Source: Clostridiales bacterium
GTDB lineage: Bacteria; Bacillota; Clostridia; Monoglobales; WRBX01
Direction of reading: 5' to 3'
DNA: 41,063 nt
Assembly (NCBI GenBank): GCA_031263785.1
Contig: JAISFC010000024.1
Location: 1 to 41,063 of the forward strand
The position numbers and the translations under genes were made by a program. Below are positions 1 through 8,487 of the stretch, piece after piece; the stretch's first letter is position 1, and every line of letters starts with the position of its first letter. Below the pieces are notes generated by a model. The model searched no databases, had not been told where the DNA came from, and saw nothing but the letters and a program-made list of their open reading frames with translations.

Positions 1-2
1 AA

Positions 3-323
3 AGCTACCTTTGGGCGGACATTTATCTTGACGGGACGGGCATAAACGCGGGTGCAATTGACGAAGCGACGCCGCTGACCATCGGCGGCACGGCGTACCT
101 GTACGCGGGGGCATTCTACCTGCCGACCGCGAACAAACTCGCGCTATCAACGGCGGATTTAAACACGATGAAGGGGCAGGTTGGCAACAGAGACATTGAT
201 GGCATCACGACAATCTACAACATCAACGAACATCTGGGCGTCGATGCCGCGGACTACACCACCGTCCTCGGCTACATCGGCAAAACAAAGCTCCAGCCAC
301 TCCCGCTGGTGGTAAGCAATTAA
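3..323 (+). CDS. 3' end of a protein of unknown function (partial at window edge)
   Basis: Open frame from the window start to TAA at 321-323 (...KTKLQPLPLVVSN*), followed by a terminator-like hairpin; no recognised family. Confidence 0.6.
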   Translation, partial: SYLWADIYLDGTGINAGAIDEATPLTIGGTAYLYAGAFYLPTANKLALSTADLNTMKGQVGNRDIDGITTIYNINEHLGVDAADYTTVLGYIGKTKLQPLPLVVSN

Positions 324-342
324 AATAACGAATTAATCATAA

Positions 343-376
343 AAAACAAACGGTGTAAGTGCGCACCGTTTGTTTT
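343..376 (+). terminator. Rho-independent terminator
   Basis: Inverted repeat AAACAAACGGTG ... CACCGTTTGTTT followed by a T run, about 20 bp after the stop codon. Confidence 0.85.
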
Positions 377-395
377 TATGTGCTTGATTTAATTT

Positions 396-479
396 TTTCA
401 CGCGACGAAGTCGCGTGAAACTAAAGTTTAGGGTCAAGCCCTTTTTAAAGGGCTTGCAGGGTGCGGGACAGAGTCCCGC
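396..479. repeat. Composite palindromic element: three consecutive perfect hairpins
   Basis: TTTCACGCGAC-GAA-GTCGCGTGAAA (396-420); CAAGCCCTTT-TT-AAAGGGCTTG (435-456); GCGGGAC-AGA-GTCCCGC (463-479). Confidence 0.8.
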
Positions 480-518
480 TTAAATAAGAATAGTATTATT
501 TTTCCCTCTATCTAACCT

Positions 519-911
519 TTCTTAGCACTCCTGTAAGCCGAGTTCTGTATTGGACGGTCATCTATCTACGCCATGGATTTCGCCATAGCTTTAGCCACCC
601 TTCGAGAGTGAAACGCGGTAGCAAAACGGCAATTTTGCCGTTCTGTTCCCGCGTTTCGGGCGGGCAACCCTCTCGGTCGGTGTTGCTTCAGGTGGGGTTT
701 ACATAGCCGATTAGTCGCCTAATCGCCGGTGAGCTCTTACCTCGCCGTTTCACCTTTGCGCGCGCGGACAAGCCGAATGCGCCGTTTGCTTTCTGTTGCA
801 CTGTCCCTGGAATCGCTTCCGCTAGGAGTTACCTAGCACCCTGCCCTGCGAAGCTCGGACTTTCCTCACGAAATGTAATCATTTCCCGCGACCGTCTGGA
901 GTACTAAGAGA
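519..911 (-). ncRNA. rnpB: RNase P RNA (bacterial, type A-like)
   Basis: Minus strand carries conserved GAGGAAAGTCC (857-867) and ACAGAACTCGGCTTACAG near the 3' end; the ends pair as P1 (CTTAGTACTCC 898-908 with GGAGTGCTAAG 521-531). Exact termini approximate. Confidence 0.93.
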
Positions 912-996
912 GATTAGAGAGTGGAGGGGTAAACGCGATAATTGCCAAAATAGCGTCCGACGCCGCCGTTATCTACGCCGTGCGCCGCCGCGTTAA

Positions 997-1701
997 TCAT
1001 CGCACCGCCGTGCCGATTTCCTCCCCTGATATTGCTTTATATATGTTTTCAGGCTCGTTTAAGCCGAATATTAGCAGCGGAATGTTGTTATCCATGCAAA
1101 GGCTGGTTGCGGTCGAATCCATCACGCCCAGCCCGCGGTTTAAAACGTCCAAATACTTGATTTTATCGAATTTTATCGCGGTAGCGTTGATGTTCGGGTC
1201 GCTGTCGTACACGCCGTCCACTTTTTTGGCGAGAAGAATCAGCTCCGCGTCAATTTCGGCGGCTCGGAGCGCGGCAGCGGTATCGGTCGAGAAAAAGGGA
1301 CTGCCCGTGCCACATGCGAAAATCACCACGCGCTCTTTTTGCAAGTGGCGAATCGCGCGCCCGCGTATGTAAGGCTCAGCAATTGCCCTCATTTCGATTG
1401 CCGTCTGCACCCGCGTGGGTACTCCCTGCCGCTCTAGCGCGTCCTGCAACGCAAGCGCGTTTATCGCGGTAGCCAACATGCCCATTTGGTCGGCGCGGGA
1501 CCTGTCCATGTTTTTGCCGGAACGCCCGCGCCAGAAGTTTCCGCCGCCCACCACTATGGCGATTTCCGCCTTAAGCTCCCTGACCGCGCGCGCAATGACG
1601 CCCGTTATGCCCTCGATGGTGGGTTCGTCCAAGCCGAATCCCCGTTTGCCCGCCAACGCTTCACCGCTGATTTTCAGAATGACTCTTTTGTACTTCGCCA
1701 A
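997..1701 (-). CDS. pyrH: UMP kinase
   Basis: (L/M)[22 protein letters not shown]...[10 protein letters not shown]...; TTG start at 1701 proposed because AAAAGGGGTG SD lies just upstream and the 21 aa N-terminal extension in the ORF track is not typical. Confidence 0.95.
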   Translation of the reverse strand: MAKYKRVILKISGEALAGKRGFGLDEPTIEGITGVIARAVRELKAEIAIVVGGGNFWRGRSGKNMDRSRADQMGMLATAINALALQDALERQGVPTRVQTAIEMRAIAEPYIRGRAIRHLQKERVVIFACGTGSPFFSTDTAAALRAAEIDAELILLAKKVDGVYDSDPNINATAIKFDKIKYLDVLNRGLGVMDSTATSLCMDNNIPLLIFGLNEPENIYKAISGEEIGTAVR

Positions 1702-1791
1702 AATACGCACCCCTTTTTTACGAAGGCGCGTGTTATATTTACGCTGCCCCGCGTGCTTGTTCACTATAAAAATAAGCGGAATACAACTGAT

Positions 1792-2442
1792 TTAATTAGA
1801 CATTTTTGCCACTTCATCCGCGAAATTATCATCTTTTTTCTCAATGCCTTCGCCGCGCTCAAAACGCGAGAAGCGTCGGATACTTATATTCTCCCCAATT
1901 TGACCCACTTTTGCGGACACCAAATCGCCCACCGACGTGTCGGGGTCCTTGATGAACGGCTGCTCCAGCAGGCATACCTCTTTGAAAAACTTGCCGATGC
2001 GCCCTTCAACAATTTTTTCGGCAATGTTCTCGGGCTTGCCTTCCGCAACCACCTGCGCCTTCAATATATCCCGCTCTTTTTCAACGATTTCCGTAGGCAC
2101 CTCTTCGCGGCGGATGTACTTAGGTGATAGCGCCGCGATGTGCATGGCAATATCGGTTGCCAATGCTTGAAATTCCGAATTTTTAGCGGCAAAATCCGTT
2201 TCGCAATTCACTTCAAGCAGAACGCCGATGCGCCCGTCGCCGTGAATGTACGAGAACACCCCGCCCTCAGCCGCAATGCGGTCCGCCTTTTTAGCAGCCT
2301 TTGCCAGCCCTTTTTCGCGCAAAATATCCCGCGCCTTCTCAAAATCGCCGTTCGCCTCAGACAGCGCCTGCTTGCAGTCCATCATGCCGCAGCCCGTCTG
2401 TTGACGTAAATCTTTAACTGATTGTGCTGAAACTGTACTCAT
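1792..2442 (-). CDS. tsf: Elongation factor Ts
   Basis: [29 protein letters not shown]...[14 protein letters not shown] at 2442 has GAAAGGAAG SD (ORF track start GTG 2448). Confidence 0.96.
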   Translation of the reverse strand: MSTVSAQSVKDLRQQTGCGMMDCKQALSEANGDFEKARDILREKGLAKAAKKADRIAAEGGVFSYIHGDGRIGVLLEVNCETDFAAKNSEFQALATDIAMHIAALSPKYIRREEVPTEIVEKERDILKAQVVAEGKPENIAEKIVEGRIGKFFKEVCLLEQPFIKDPDTSVGDLVSAKVGQIGENISIRRFSRFERGEGIEKKDDNFADEVAKMSN

Positions 2443-2484
2443 ATTCACAACTTCCTTTCAATTATAACGTTACGCCATGGCTGG

Positions 2485-3279
2485 CTAATCTTCCAAAATC
2501 ATGGGTTGAATTTTCGGTTTGCGCGCAACCGGCGGCATTTCCTCGACAATCACTATTTCCTCGGGGACCTCGGGAGCCGCCTGTTTGCCGACTTTACCGC
2601 CCTCATTCGCCTCGATAACTGCATTTGCAACTGCCTCGACAATTAATTTAACCGCGCGAATCGCGTCGTCATTGGCGGGAATCACATAATCCGCCTCCTC
2701 GGGGTCGCAATTTGTATCAACGATTGCCACGACGGGAATTCCCAATTTTTTCGCTTCGGAAATCGCGATATGCTCCTTGCGCGGGTCGACGACGAACAGC
2801 GCGCCGGGCAATTCCTTCATTTCTTTTATTCCGCCTAAATACCGCTCCAGACGGGTCTGTTCTTTCTTTAAATTCAATACTTCTTTTTTGGTCAGGAGCT
2901 CGAACGTGCCGTCCGTTTCCATCTTTTCCAGCTGATATAAACGGTCTATACGGCGTCTGATAGTCGAAAAATTGGTGAGCATTCCGCCCAGCCACCGCAC
3001 ATTAACGTAAAACATTCCTACGCGCAGCGCCTCGGATTCTATGGCTTCCTGAGCCTGTTTTTTTGTGCCGACAAACAAAATCGTTTTCTTTGCCGCCGCT
3101 ATGTCGCGGATAAAAGCGTAAGCTTCTTCGATTTTGCGCGCGGTCTTTTGCAAATCAATGATATGAATCCCATTGCGTTCGGTGAAAATATACTCTGCCA
3201 TTTTAGGGTTCCACCTGCGTGTTTGATGCCCGAAATGGACTCCCGCTTCCAAAAGCTGTTTCATCTGTACTACTGACAT
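2485..3279 (-). CDS. rpsB: 30S ribosomal protein S2
   Basis: [46 protein letters not shown]... Confidence 0.97.
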   Translation of the reverse strand: MSVVQMKQLLEAGVHFGHQTRRWNPKMAEYIFTERNGIHIIDLQKTARKIEEAYAFIRDIAAAKKTILFVGTKKQAQEAIESEALRVGMFYVNVRWLGGMLTNFSTIRRRIDRLYQLEKMETDGTFELLTKKEVLNLKKEQTRLERYLGGIKEMKELPGALFVVDPRKEHIAISEAKKLGIPVVAIVDTNCDPEEADYVIPANDDAIRAVKLIVEAVANAVIEANEGGKVGKQAAPEVPEEIVIVEEMPPVARKPKIQPMILED

Positions 3280-3430
3280 TTTTGCATCTCCTTTTTGTTT
3301 TTTGGCGTTTGGCGCGGTTACTTTTAACGTTTTTAAGACACGTAATTTACAAAAACGACAGCCGTTTTCTTACAAAAATTAGCTTATTAAATAACTGCCC
3401 GCCAAATCGCCCGTCCGCACTGATTTTTAA

Positions 3431-3466
3431 CGTGCCAACCCGCATTTCCGCGGGAACAACGGCACG
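3431..3466 (-). promoter_or_regulatory. Structured element in the rpsB leader (candidate ribosomal-protein leader)
   Basis: Nested stems CGTGCC/GGCACG and CCCGC/GCGGG with asymmetric internal loop (AA vs AACAAC), between the predicted promoter and rpsB. Confidence 0.4.
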
Positions 3467-3499
3467 AATCATGCGCGTGCATACTTATCCACAAAAAAT

Positions 3500-3528
3500 A
3501 GTATATCATATATTCAGCGCAATGTCAA
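3500..3528 (-). promoter_or_regulatory. Sigma-A-type promoter for rpsB
   Basis: Minus strand TTGACA - 17 bp - TATACT. Confidence 0.8.
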
Positions 3529-3653
3529 GCAGAAATTTTGCGCATAAAAGAGGCGGAAAAATGCACATTTGTTTTATAATTTCAAAGCGTAAAAATTGGC
3601 AACATTAAAATTTTTTTTTTGCAAAAACTAAATTTGATAAGAGGTGTTTAATT

Positions 3654-4451
3654 TTGAAAGCTATATATAAATTTTTGCAAATTTCAGTAATTATCTGCAT
3701 GATATCGGGCATTTGCGGCTGTACAACAGAGGTGCAGGGCGACACGTCCGGCGTGAGCAACAAGCTCCATGCGTGGGGATTCAAGCGGAATCCGAACGCC
3801 GCCCCGAATATTTTGGAAGAGGAGCGCGACCTGCTGGCTCGCAACGGAGGCATATATATAGGAAACGAACAGGAAAAACGCTTGTACCTGACCTTTGATA
3901 ACGGCTATGAAAAGGGCTATACGCCGAAAATTTTGGACACATTGCGCGAGCATAATGTAACGGCGACTTTTTTCATAACGGGGCATTATTTAGACGCTAA
4001 TGAGGACCTCGTACGCCGAATTGTCGATGAAAAACATCACATCGGCAATCACACCATCCATCACGTGGTAATGCCCAACGAGAGTGACGAAAAAAATCGG
4101 AAAGAGTTGGACGACCTGAAGATGAAATTTCGTGAAAAATTCGGTGAAAATGCGGAGATGAAGTATATGCGTCCGCCAAAGGGCGAGTACAGCGAACGTA
4201 CGCTCAAGCTCACGAAAGAGCTGGGATATACCACTGTTTTTTGGAGTAGCGCGTACGTGGATTGGGACGAATCCAAGGCGGGGGACCGCGACAACGCGTT
4301 TAAAATGATAACGTCGCAGTTTCATAATGGGAGCATAATTTTGCTGCACAACACGAGCCAAAACAATGCCGATGTTTTGGGCGATGTGATAAAAGCCGCA
4401 CGGGAAGCGGGTTTTGAATTTGGAAATTTGGACGAAATTGCCCAACTGTAG
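3654..4451 (+). CDS. pdaA: PdaA-like polysaccharide deacetylase (spore cortex), lipoprotein-like N-terminus
   Basis: LYLTFDNGYEKGYTPKILDTLREHNVTATFFITGHYL...IGNHTIHH...MRPPKGEYSERTL...TVFWSSAYVDW; TTG start with AGAGGTG SD; lipobox-like ICGC. Confidence 0.88.
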   Translation: MKAIYKFLQISVIICMISGICGCTTEVQGDTSGVSNKLHAWGFKRNPNAAPNILEEERDLLARNGGIYIGNEQEKRLYLTFDNGYEKGYTPKILDTLREHNVTATFFITGHYLDANEDLVRRIVDEKHHIGNHTIHHVVMPNESDEKNRKELDDLKMKFREKFGENAEMKYMRPPKGEYSERTLKLTKELGYTTVFWSSAYVDWDESKAGDRDNAFKMITSQFHNGSIILLHNTSQNNADVLGDVIKAAREAGFEFGNLDEIAQL

Positions 4452-4517
4452 AAAATTTTTAGCAGGATACCTTGCCTCGCTGTGGCAAAAATAAGTATAC
4501 GGTGGAGGGTAACTTAA

Positions 4518-5534
4518 ATGGCTAAAAAAGCGTGGAAATTTGGAATTTTGCTTCTTGCGGCATTGCTTATATCGGGCAGCGCCCAAATGGGCGCGACACA
4601 GTTGACAAATGCGCAAATAAGCGAAGAAATTCGCGTTATACCCGGCGGAACGGTGGTTGGGATAAAAATTTGGGCAGGCGGAATAATTGTTGCCGATGTC
4701 GAAAAAAAGTCCCCGGCGTCAAAGGCGGGACTAAGAAAAGGCGATTTTATCACTACAATTGGCGGAGAAAAGGTAGAAACGGTACAGGATTTTACGGCGA
4801 AGACACAAGCGATTGCGACGAATCAGACGGAATTTCTCGTGGAGCGTGAAGGGCGGCATTTGAGCATGAAAATTACGCCCGAGCAGGACCTCGCGAGCGG
4901 CGAATATAAGGTGGGCGCGTGGGTGCGCGACGCGGCGGCAGGCGTGGGGACGATGACCTATACTTGCCCTGAAACAGGCGAATTTGGCGCGCTGGGGCAC
5001 GCGGTGACGGACATTGATACGCATACTCTGGTTCCGCTTGGCAGCGGTAAAATCGTTTCCTGCGAGGTAATCGGCGTGCAAGCGAGTGAGGCGGGCGCTC
5101 CGGGCGAGCTTAGGGGAGTTTTTAGCAGCGCCGGAGACGCGCTCGGTGTGATTAACGAAAATAAAAGTGACGGGATTTACGGCAGTATCAGCGGAGAATC
5201 AGTTGCGGCGAGACCGTCGTTGCGGATAGCGAATCGGGATGAGGTGCAGACGGGCGTTGCGTACATTCTGGCGACGGTGGAGGGGCAGAACGTGCAGCAA
5301 TTTGAGATAGAAATCGAGCGAATAAACCCCTCGGACGGCGGCAATCGTGAGTTAATGCTCCGCGTGACTGATGCCGACTTGCTTGAAAAAACGGGCGGAA
5401 TTGTGCAGGGAATGAGCGGCTGCCCGATTATTCAGAACGACGCGCTGGTCGGCGCGATAACTTATGTTTTTATAAATGATCCGACTCGCGGATATGGAAT
5501 ATTGGCGGAAAACATGATAAATGACGGATTATGA
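4518..5534 (+). CDS. spoIVB: SpoIVB peptidase (PDZ + S55)
   Basis: PDZ region ASKAGLRKGDFITTIGGEKV; GALGHAVTDIDT; GMSGCPIIQNDALVGAITYVFINDPTRGYGI. Confidence 0.9.
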   Translation: MAKKAWKFGILLLAALLISGSAQMGATQLTNAQISEEIRVIPGGTVVGIKIWAGGIIVADVEKKSPASKAGLRKGDFITTIGGEKVETVQDFTAKTQAIATNQTEFLVEREGRHLSMKITPEQDLASGEYKVGAWVRDAAAGVGTMTYTCPETGEFGALGHAVTDIDTHTLVPLGSGKIVSCEVIGVQASEAGAPGELRGVFSSAGDALGVINENKSDGIYGSISGESVAARPSLRIANRDEVQTGVAYILATVEGQNVQQFEIEIERINPSDGGNRELMLRVTDADLLEKTGGIVQGMSGCPIIQNDALVGAITYVFINDPTRGYGILAENMINDGL

Positions 5535-5561
5535 TAACTGAATTTTTAAAAATAATTTAAG

Positions 5562-5599
5562 GAAAACTTGCGCTTCCTCATGTGCGGCGCAAGTTTCCT
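5562..5599. terminator. Hairpin between convergent spoIVB and anti-sigma genes
   Basis: GGAAAACTTGCGC ... GCGCAAGTTTCC inverted repeat; no strong T run, so termination is inferred from position. Confidence 0.5.
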
Positions 5600-5641
5600 C
5601 ATGTTATTCCCTCAAGCTGTCAGATAAAAATTTGCAAGCGT

Positions 5642-6388
5642 CTATTCGATATCTCCGCTCCAAATGAGTGTCGCGTTGCGGCGCTTTCCATCAAATTCGT
5701 TTGCGTCCTTAATCTTAGTTATTTCGCGGTATTCTTCCAAAGAGGCGTTGAGATAGTAAACCTCGGTCCTGACGTACGGCTCCTCATCCGGCTGCGGCTG
5801 GAATATGCGCGTGAAATCGTCGCTCGCTGATTTTGACCATCGGGTCGAGATTGTTTCGGAAAACAGCATGTATATCACATTCACGTTTTCGCCGTTCCGT
5901 TCAACAATTCGATTCGTGGCATACCTGCAGAATGTTTTTTTCGAGGACGTCACATCCAATACGGTAACGGTATAAGCGGCGCGATTGTCAAAGTCCGCCG
6001 ATATGATGTGCAGCGCCTGATTTCCGTCTTTAAAAACATTTGTGTAGCGTTTTTCTATTTTAACTAAGCCGGTTTCGTAGGCGATGGCGGTGTCGTGAAG
6101 AAACACGTAACTCCCGACGGCGGCGACTAAACCGATTGCCAAAATCCCCGCGATTACGGCGGTTATGACGTTTCTCTTGAAAATTTGACGCTTCATTATT
6201 TTGAATACGTTCACTTTTTCGCTGTCTGACGCGCGCAAATTTTCCGCAACTCTTTGTTGCATGGCGGCTAATTTTTCCCGACATTTCGTGCAAGTTTGGA
6301 TATGCGCCTCAACCTCGCTCATGGTGTCCGAGCTGCACGTCCCGCTGACATAAGGGACGAATAAATCTTGAATAATACTACATTTCAT
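5642..6388 (-). CDS. Zinc-finger anti-sigma factor, membrane anchored
   Basis: N-terminal HxxxCxxC (AHIQTCTKC), single TM segment (VITAVIAGILAIGLVAAVGSYVFL), overlaps the ECF sigma gene. Confidence 0.8.
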   Translation of the reverse strand: MKCSIIQDLFVPYVSGTCSSDTMSEVEAHIQTCTKCREKLAAMQQRVAENLRASDSEKVNVFKIMKRQIFKRNVITAVIAGILAIGLVAAVGSYVFLHDTAIAYETGLVKIEKRYTNVFKDGNQALHIISADFDNRAAYTVTVLDVTSSKKTFCRYATNRIVERNGENVNVIYMLFSETISTRWSKSASDDFTRIFQPQPDEEPYVRTEVYYLNASLEEYREITKIKDANEFDGKRRNATLIWSGDIE

Positions 6389-6932
6389 CGCTAACCCCTT
6401 CTTTCAATTTGAGTTTTGCGCGGTAAAAAGTCGTCCTCGCCCATCCCTCGGACTTGTCGAAGATTGCCCCGATTTCCGCAAATGATAATTCGGAAAACAA
6501 TCTCAAAGAAAAAACTTCTTTATAAGGCTCATTTAGGGCGTGCAGGGTTTTGTGAATTTCGAGACTTTGCGCTTTATTGATAAACTTTTGCTCAAGATTG
6601 TCATTGCTCGGCAATTCGTCGGGCATTTCAGACGTAAATTTGTTTTTCCGCGACATCGTAAAGTATGTATTTTTGGCAATTTGACAGAGCCAGCTATACA
6701 AACTGCAATCGCCCCTGAATTTGTCTATCGACTTTATCGCTTTCAGGAGAGTTTCGCTTGTCAAATCCTCCGCCATGTGTGAATTCCCGCAAAGCGAGAG
6801 GCAAAAACGATAAATGCCGTCTGAATAGACATTGTAAAGTTCCTCGAAATCCAACTTTTTCACCATGCTTTCATATATAAGACCGTCAGGATTGCGTTTT
6901 GTTACAAATTTTTTAATAATTTTTCGGGACAA
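6378..6932 (-). CDS. RNA polymerase ECF-type sigma-70 factor
   Basis: LYNVYSDGIYRFCLSLCGNSHMAEDLTSETLLKAI...LYSWLCQIAKNTY...EPYKEVFSLRLFSELSFAEIGAIFDKSEGWARTTFYRAKLKLKE; actual start may be ATG at 6866. Confidence 0.9.
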   Translation of the reverse strand: MSRKIIKKFVTKRNPDGLIYESMVKKLDFEELYNVYSDGIYRFCLSLCGNSHMAEDLTSETLLKAIKSIDKFRGDCSLYSWLCQIAKNTYFTMSRKNKFTSEMPDELPSNDNLEQKFINKAQSLEIHKTLHALNEPYKEVFSLRLFSELSFAEIGAIFDKSEGWARTTFYRAKLKLKEGVSDEM

Positions 6933-6967
6933 TTGCGTTTCTATGATTTTTATTACAATTACAAATA

Positions 6968-6996
6968 ATTATAGTCTTTTAATTTTAGTTTGTCAA
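6968..6996 (-). promoter_or_regulatory. Consensus sigma-A-type promoter upstream of the ECF sigma gene
   Basis: Minus strand TTGACA - 17 bp - TATAAT. Confidence 0.85.
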
Positions 6997-7114
6997 GGAA
7001 AAATAAAATAACGATGTTTATCGTGCTGCTTTAGGTAATAAAAAAACTTTTTTAGTTCAATGTTCATTCAAGCTTTATAATTTATAATGATATTATCAAA
7101 GCGGAGGTGGACTT

Positions 7115-7783
7115 ATGAACGAGGTTTTTTATACGGCGGGGAGGCACGAGCTTAAACACAGTCTGAACTACTGTGATTACACGGTTTTAAAAAGTAGGAT
7201 TCAGAACGTTTTGGCGGCGGACAGGGACGAATATACGGTGCACAGCCTGTATTTTGACACTCCCGGCGACCGCGCGCTTTTGGAGAAGATAAACGGCGTA
7301 AACAGGCGTGAAAAGTTCCGAATTCGATATTACGACGACGACACGAGCTTCATTCGGCTTGAAAAAAAGTCCAAAATAAACGGTCGCTGCCACAAGCAGC
7401 AGGAGATAATTACGGCGGACGAGGCAAAAATGCTTGCAACCGGCGATTTTGTGTGGAAGCATGGCGACACCCGCGTATTGCTTTTGGAGCTGTATGTCAA
7501 GATGAAAAGCGAGGTTTTGCGCCCTAAATCGGCGGTTGTTTACACTCGCGAGGCGTTTACGTACCCCGCCGCGAGGGTGCGCATCACCTTTGACCGCGAA
7601 ATTCAGCAAGTTATGAGTTTTTTTGCCAAAGATTCGCCGCGCGTTCCGGTTGGCGATGAGCTGGTTTTGATGGAGGTGAAATTTGACGCGTTTTTGCCTT
7701 CGCACATCGCGAAACTACTGCAAATCAGCGGCAGACGCGCGACTGCGTGCTCCAAATACGCGATGTCGAGAATTTACCGTTAA
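7115..7783 (+). CDS. VTC-domain protein (polyphosphate polymerase-like)
   Basis: RHELKHSLNYCDY...VHSLYFDTP...REKFRIRYYDDD...IRLEKKSKINGRCHKQ...LVLMEVKFD; followed by DUF4956 and CotH. Confidence 0.88.
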   Translation: MNEVFYTAGRHELKHSLNYCDYTVLKSRIQNVLAADRDEYTVHSLYFDTPGDRALLEKINGVNRREKFRIRYYDDDTSFIRLEKKSKINGRCHKQQEIITADEAKMLATGDFVWKHGDTRVLLLELYVKMKSEVLRPKSAVVYTREAFTYPAARVRITFDREIQQVMSFFAKDSPRVPVGDELVLMEVKFDAFLPSHIAKLLQISGRRATACSKYAMSRIYR

Positions 7784-7822
7784 TAAGGGCAAAAAATAAT
7801 AATCTATAAAAGGAGAATTTTT

Positions 7823-8473
7823 ATGAATTTTAACGACATTTTTAAATCAAATTTTTTACAAAACGTGACCGTCGTGTCGGTCATGGACATGGTGCTTGCG
7901 ATAACGCTTGCGTTTTGCATGGGGATATTCATATTTTTCGTCTACAAAAGGACTTTTAGGGGCGTGATGTACAGCTCGAGCTTCGGAATCACGCTCATAG
8001 CCATCACAATGATTTCCACCCTCGTCATTTTGGCGGTGACGAGCAATGTGGTTTTGTCGCTTGGGATGGTGGGCGCGCTGTCGATAGTGCGGTTCAGGAC
8101 TGCCATCAAAGAACCGCTGGATATCGCGTTTTTGTTCTGGTCGATAGCGGCGGGGATAGTGCTGGCGGCGGGCATGATTCCGCTGGCGATTTTCGGGAGC
8201 GTGATGATTGGGCTGGTTTTGATGATATTTGTCAACAAAAAAACGTACGATAACCCGTACATATTGGTTGTAAATTGCGCGAAAGAGGTGTCCGTTGGTG
8301 AGTATGTGGATAAAAGCGTGTTGAAGTCGAAGACTGTGACAGCGGACAATATCGAGCTGAATTACGAGGTGCGGCTGAAGAACGAAAACACGGATTTTGT
8401 GAATGAATTAAGCGAATTGCCCGACGTGAACAATGTCGTTTTAGTGAGCTATAACGGCGATTATATGGGCTGA
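7823..8473 (+). CDS. DUF4956 membrane protein
   Basis: Multiple TM helices; LVILAVTSNVVLSLGMVGALSIVRFRTAIKEPLDIAFLFWSIAAG signature. Confidence 0.88.
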   Translation: MNFNDIFKSNFLQNVTVVSVMDMVLAITLAFCMGIFIFFVYKRTFRGVMYSSSFGITLIAITMISTLVILAVTSNVVLSLGMVGALSIVRFRTAIKEPLDIAFLFWSIAAGIVLAAGMIPLAIFGSVMIGLVLMIFVNKKTYDNPYILVVNCAKEVSVGEYVDKSVLKSKTVTADNIELNYEVRLKNENTDFVNELSELPDVNNVVLVSYNGDYMG

Positions 8474-8487
8474 GGCGGGGTGAGAAT

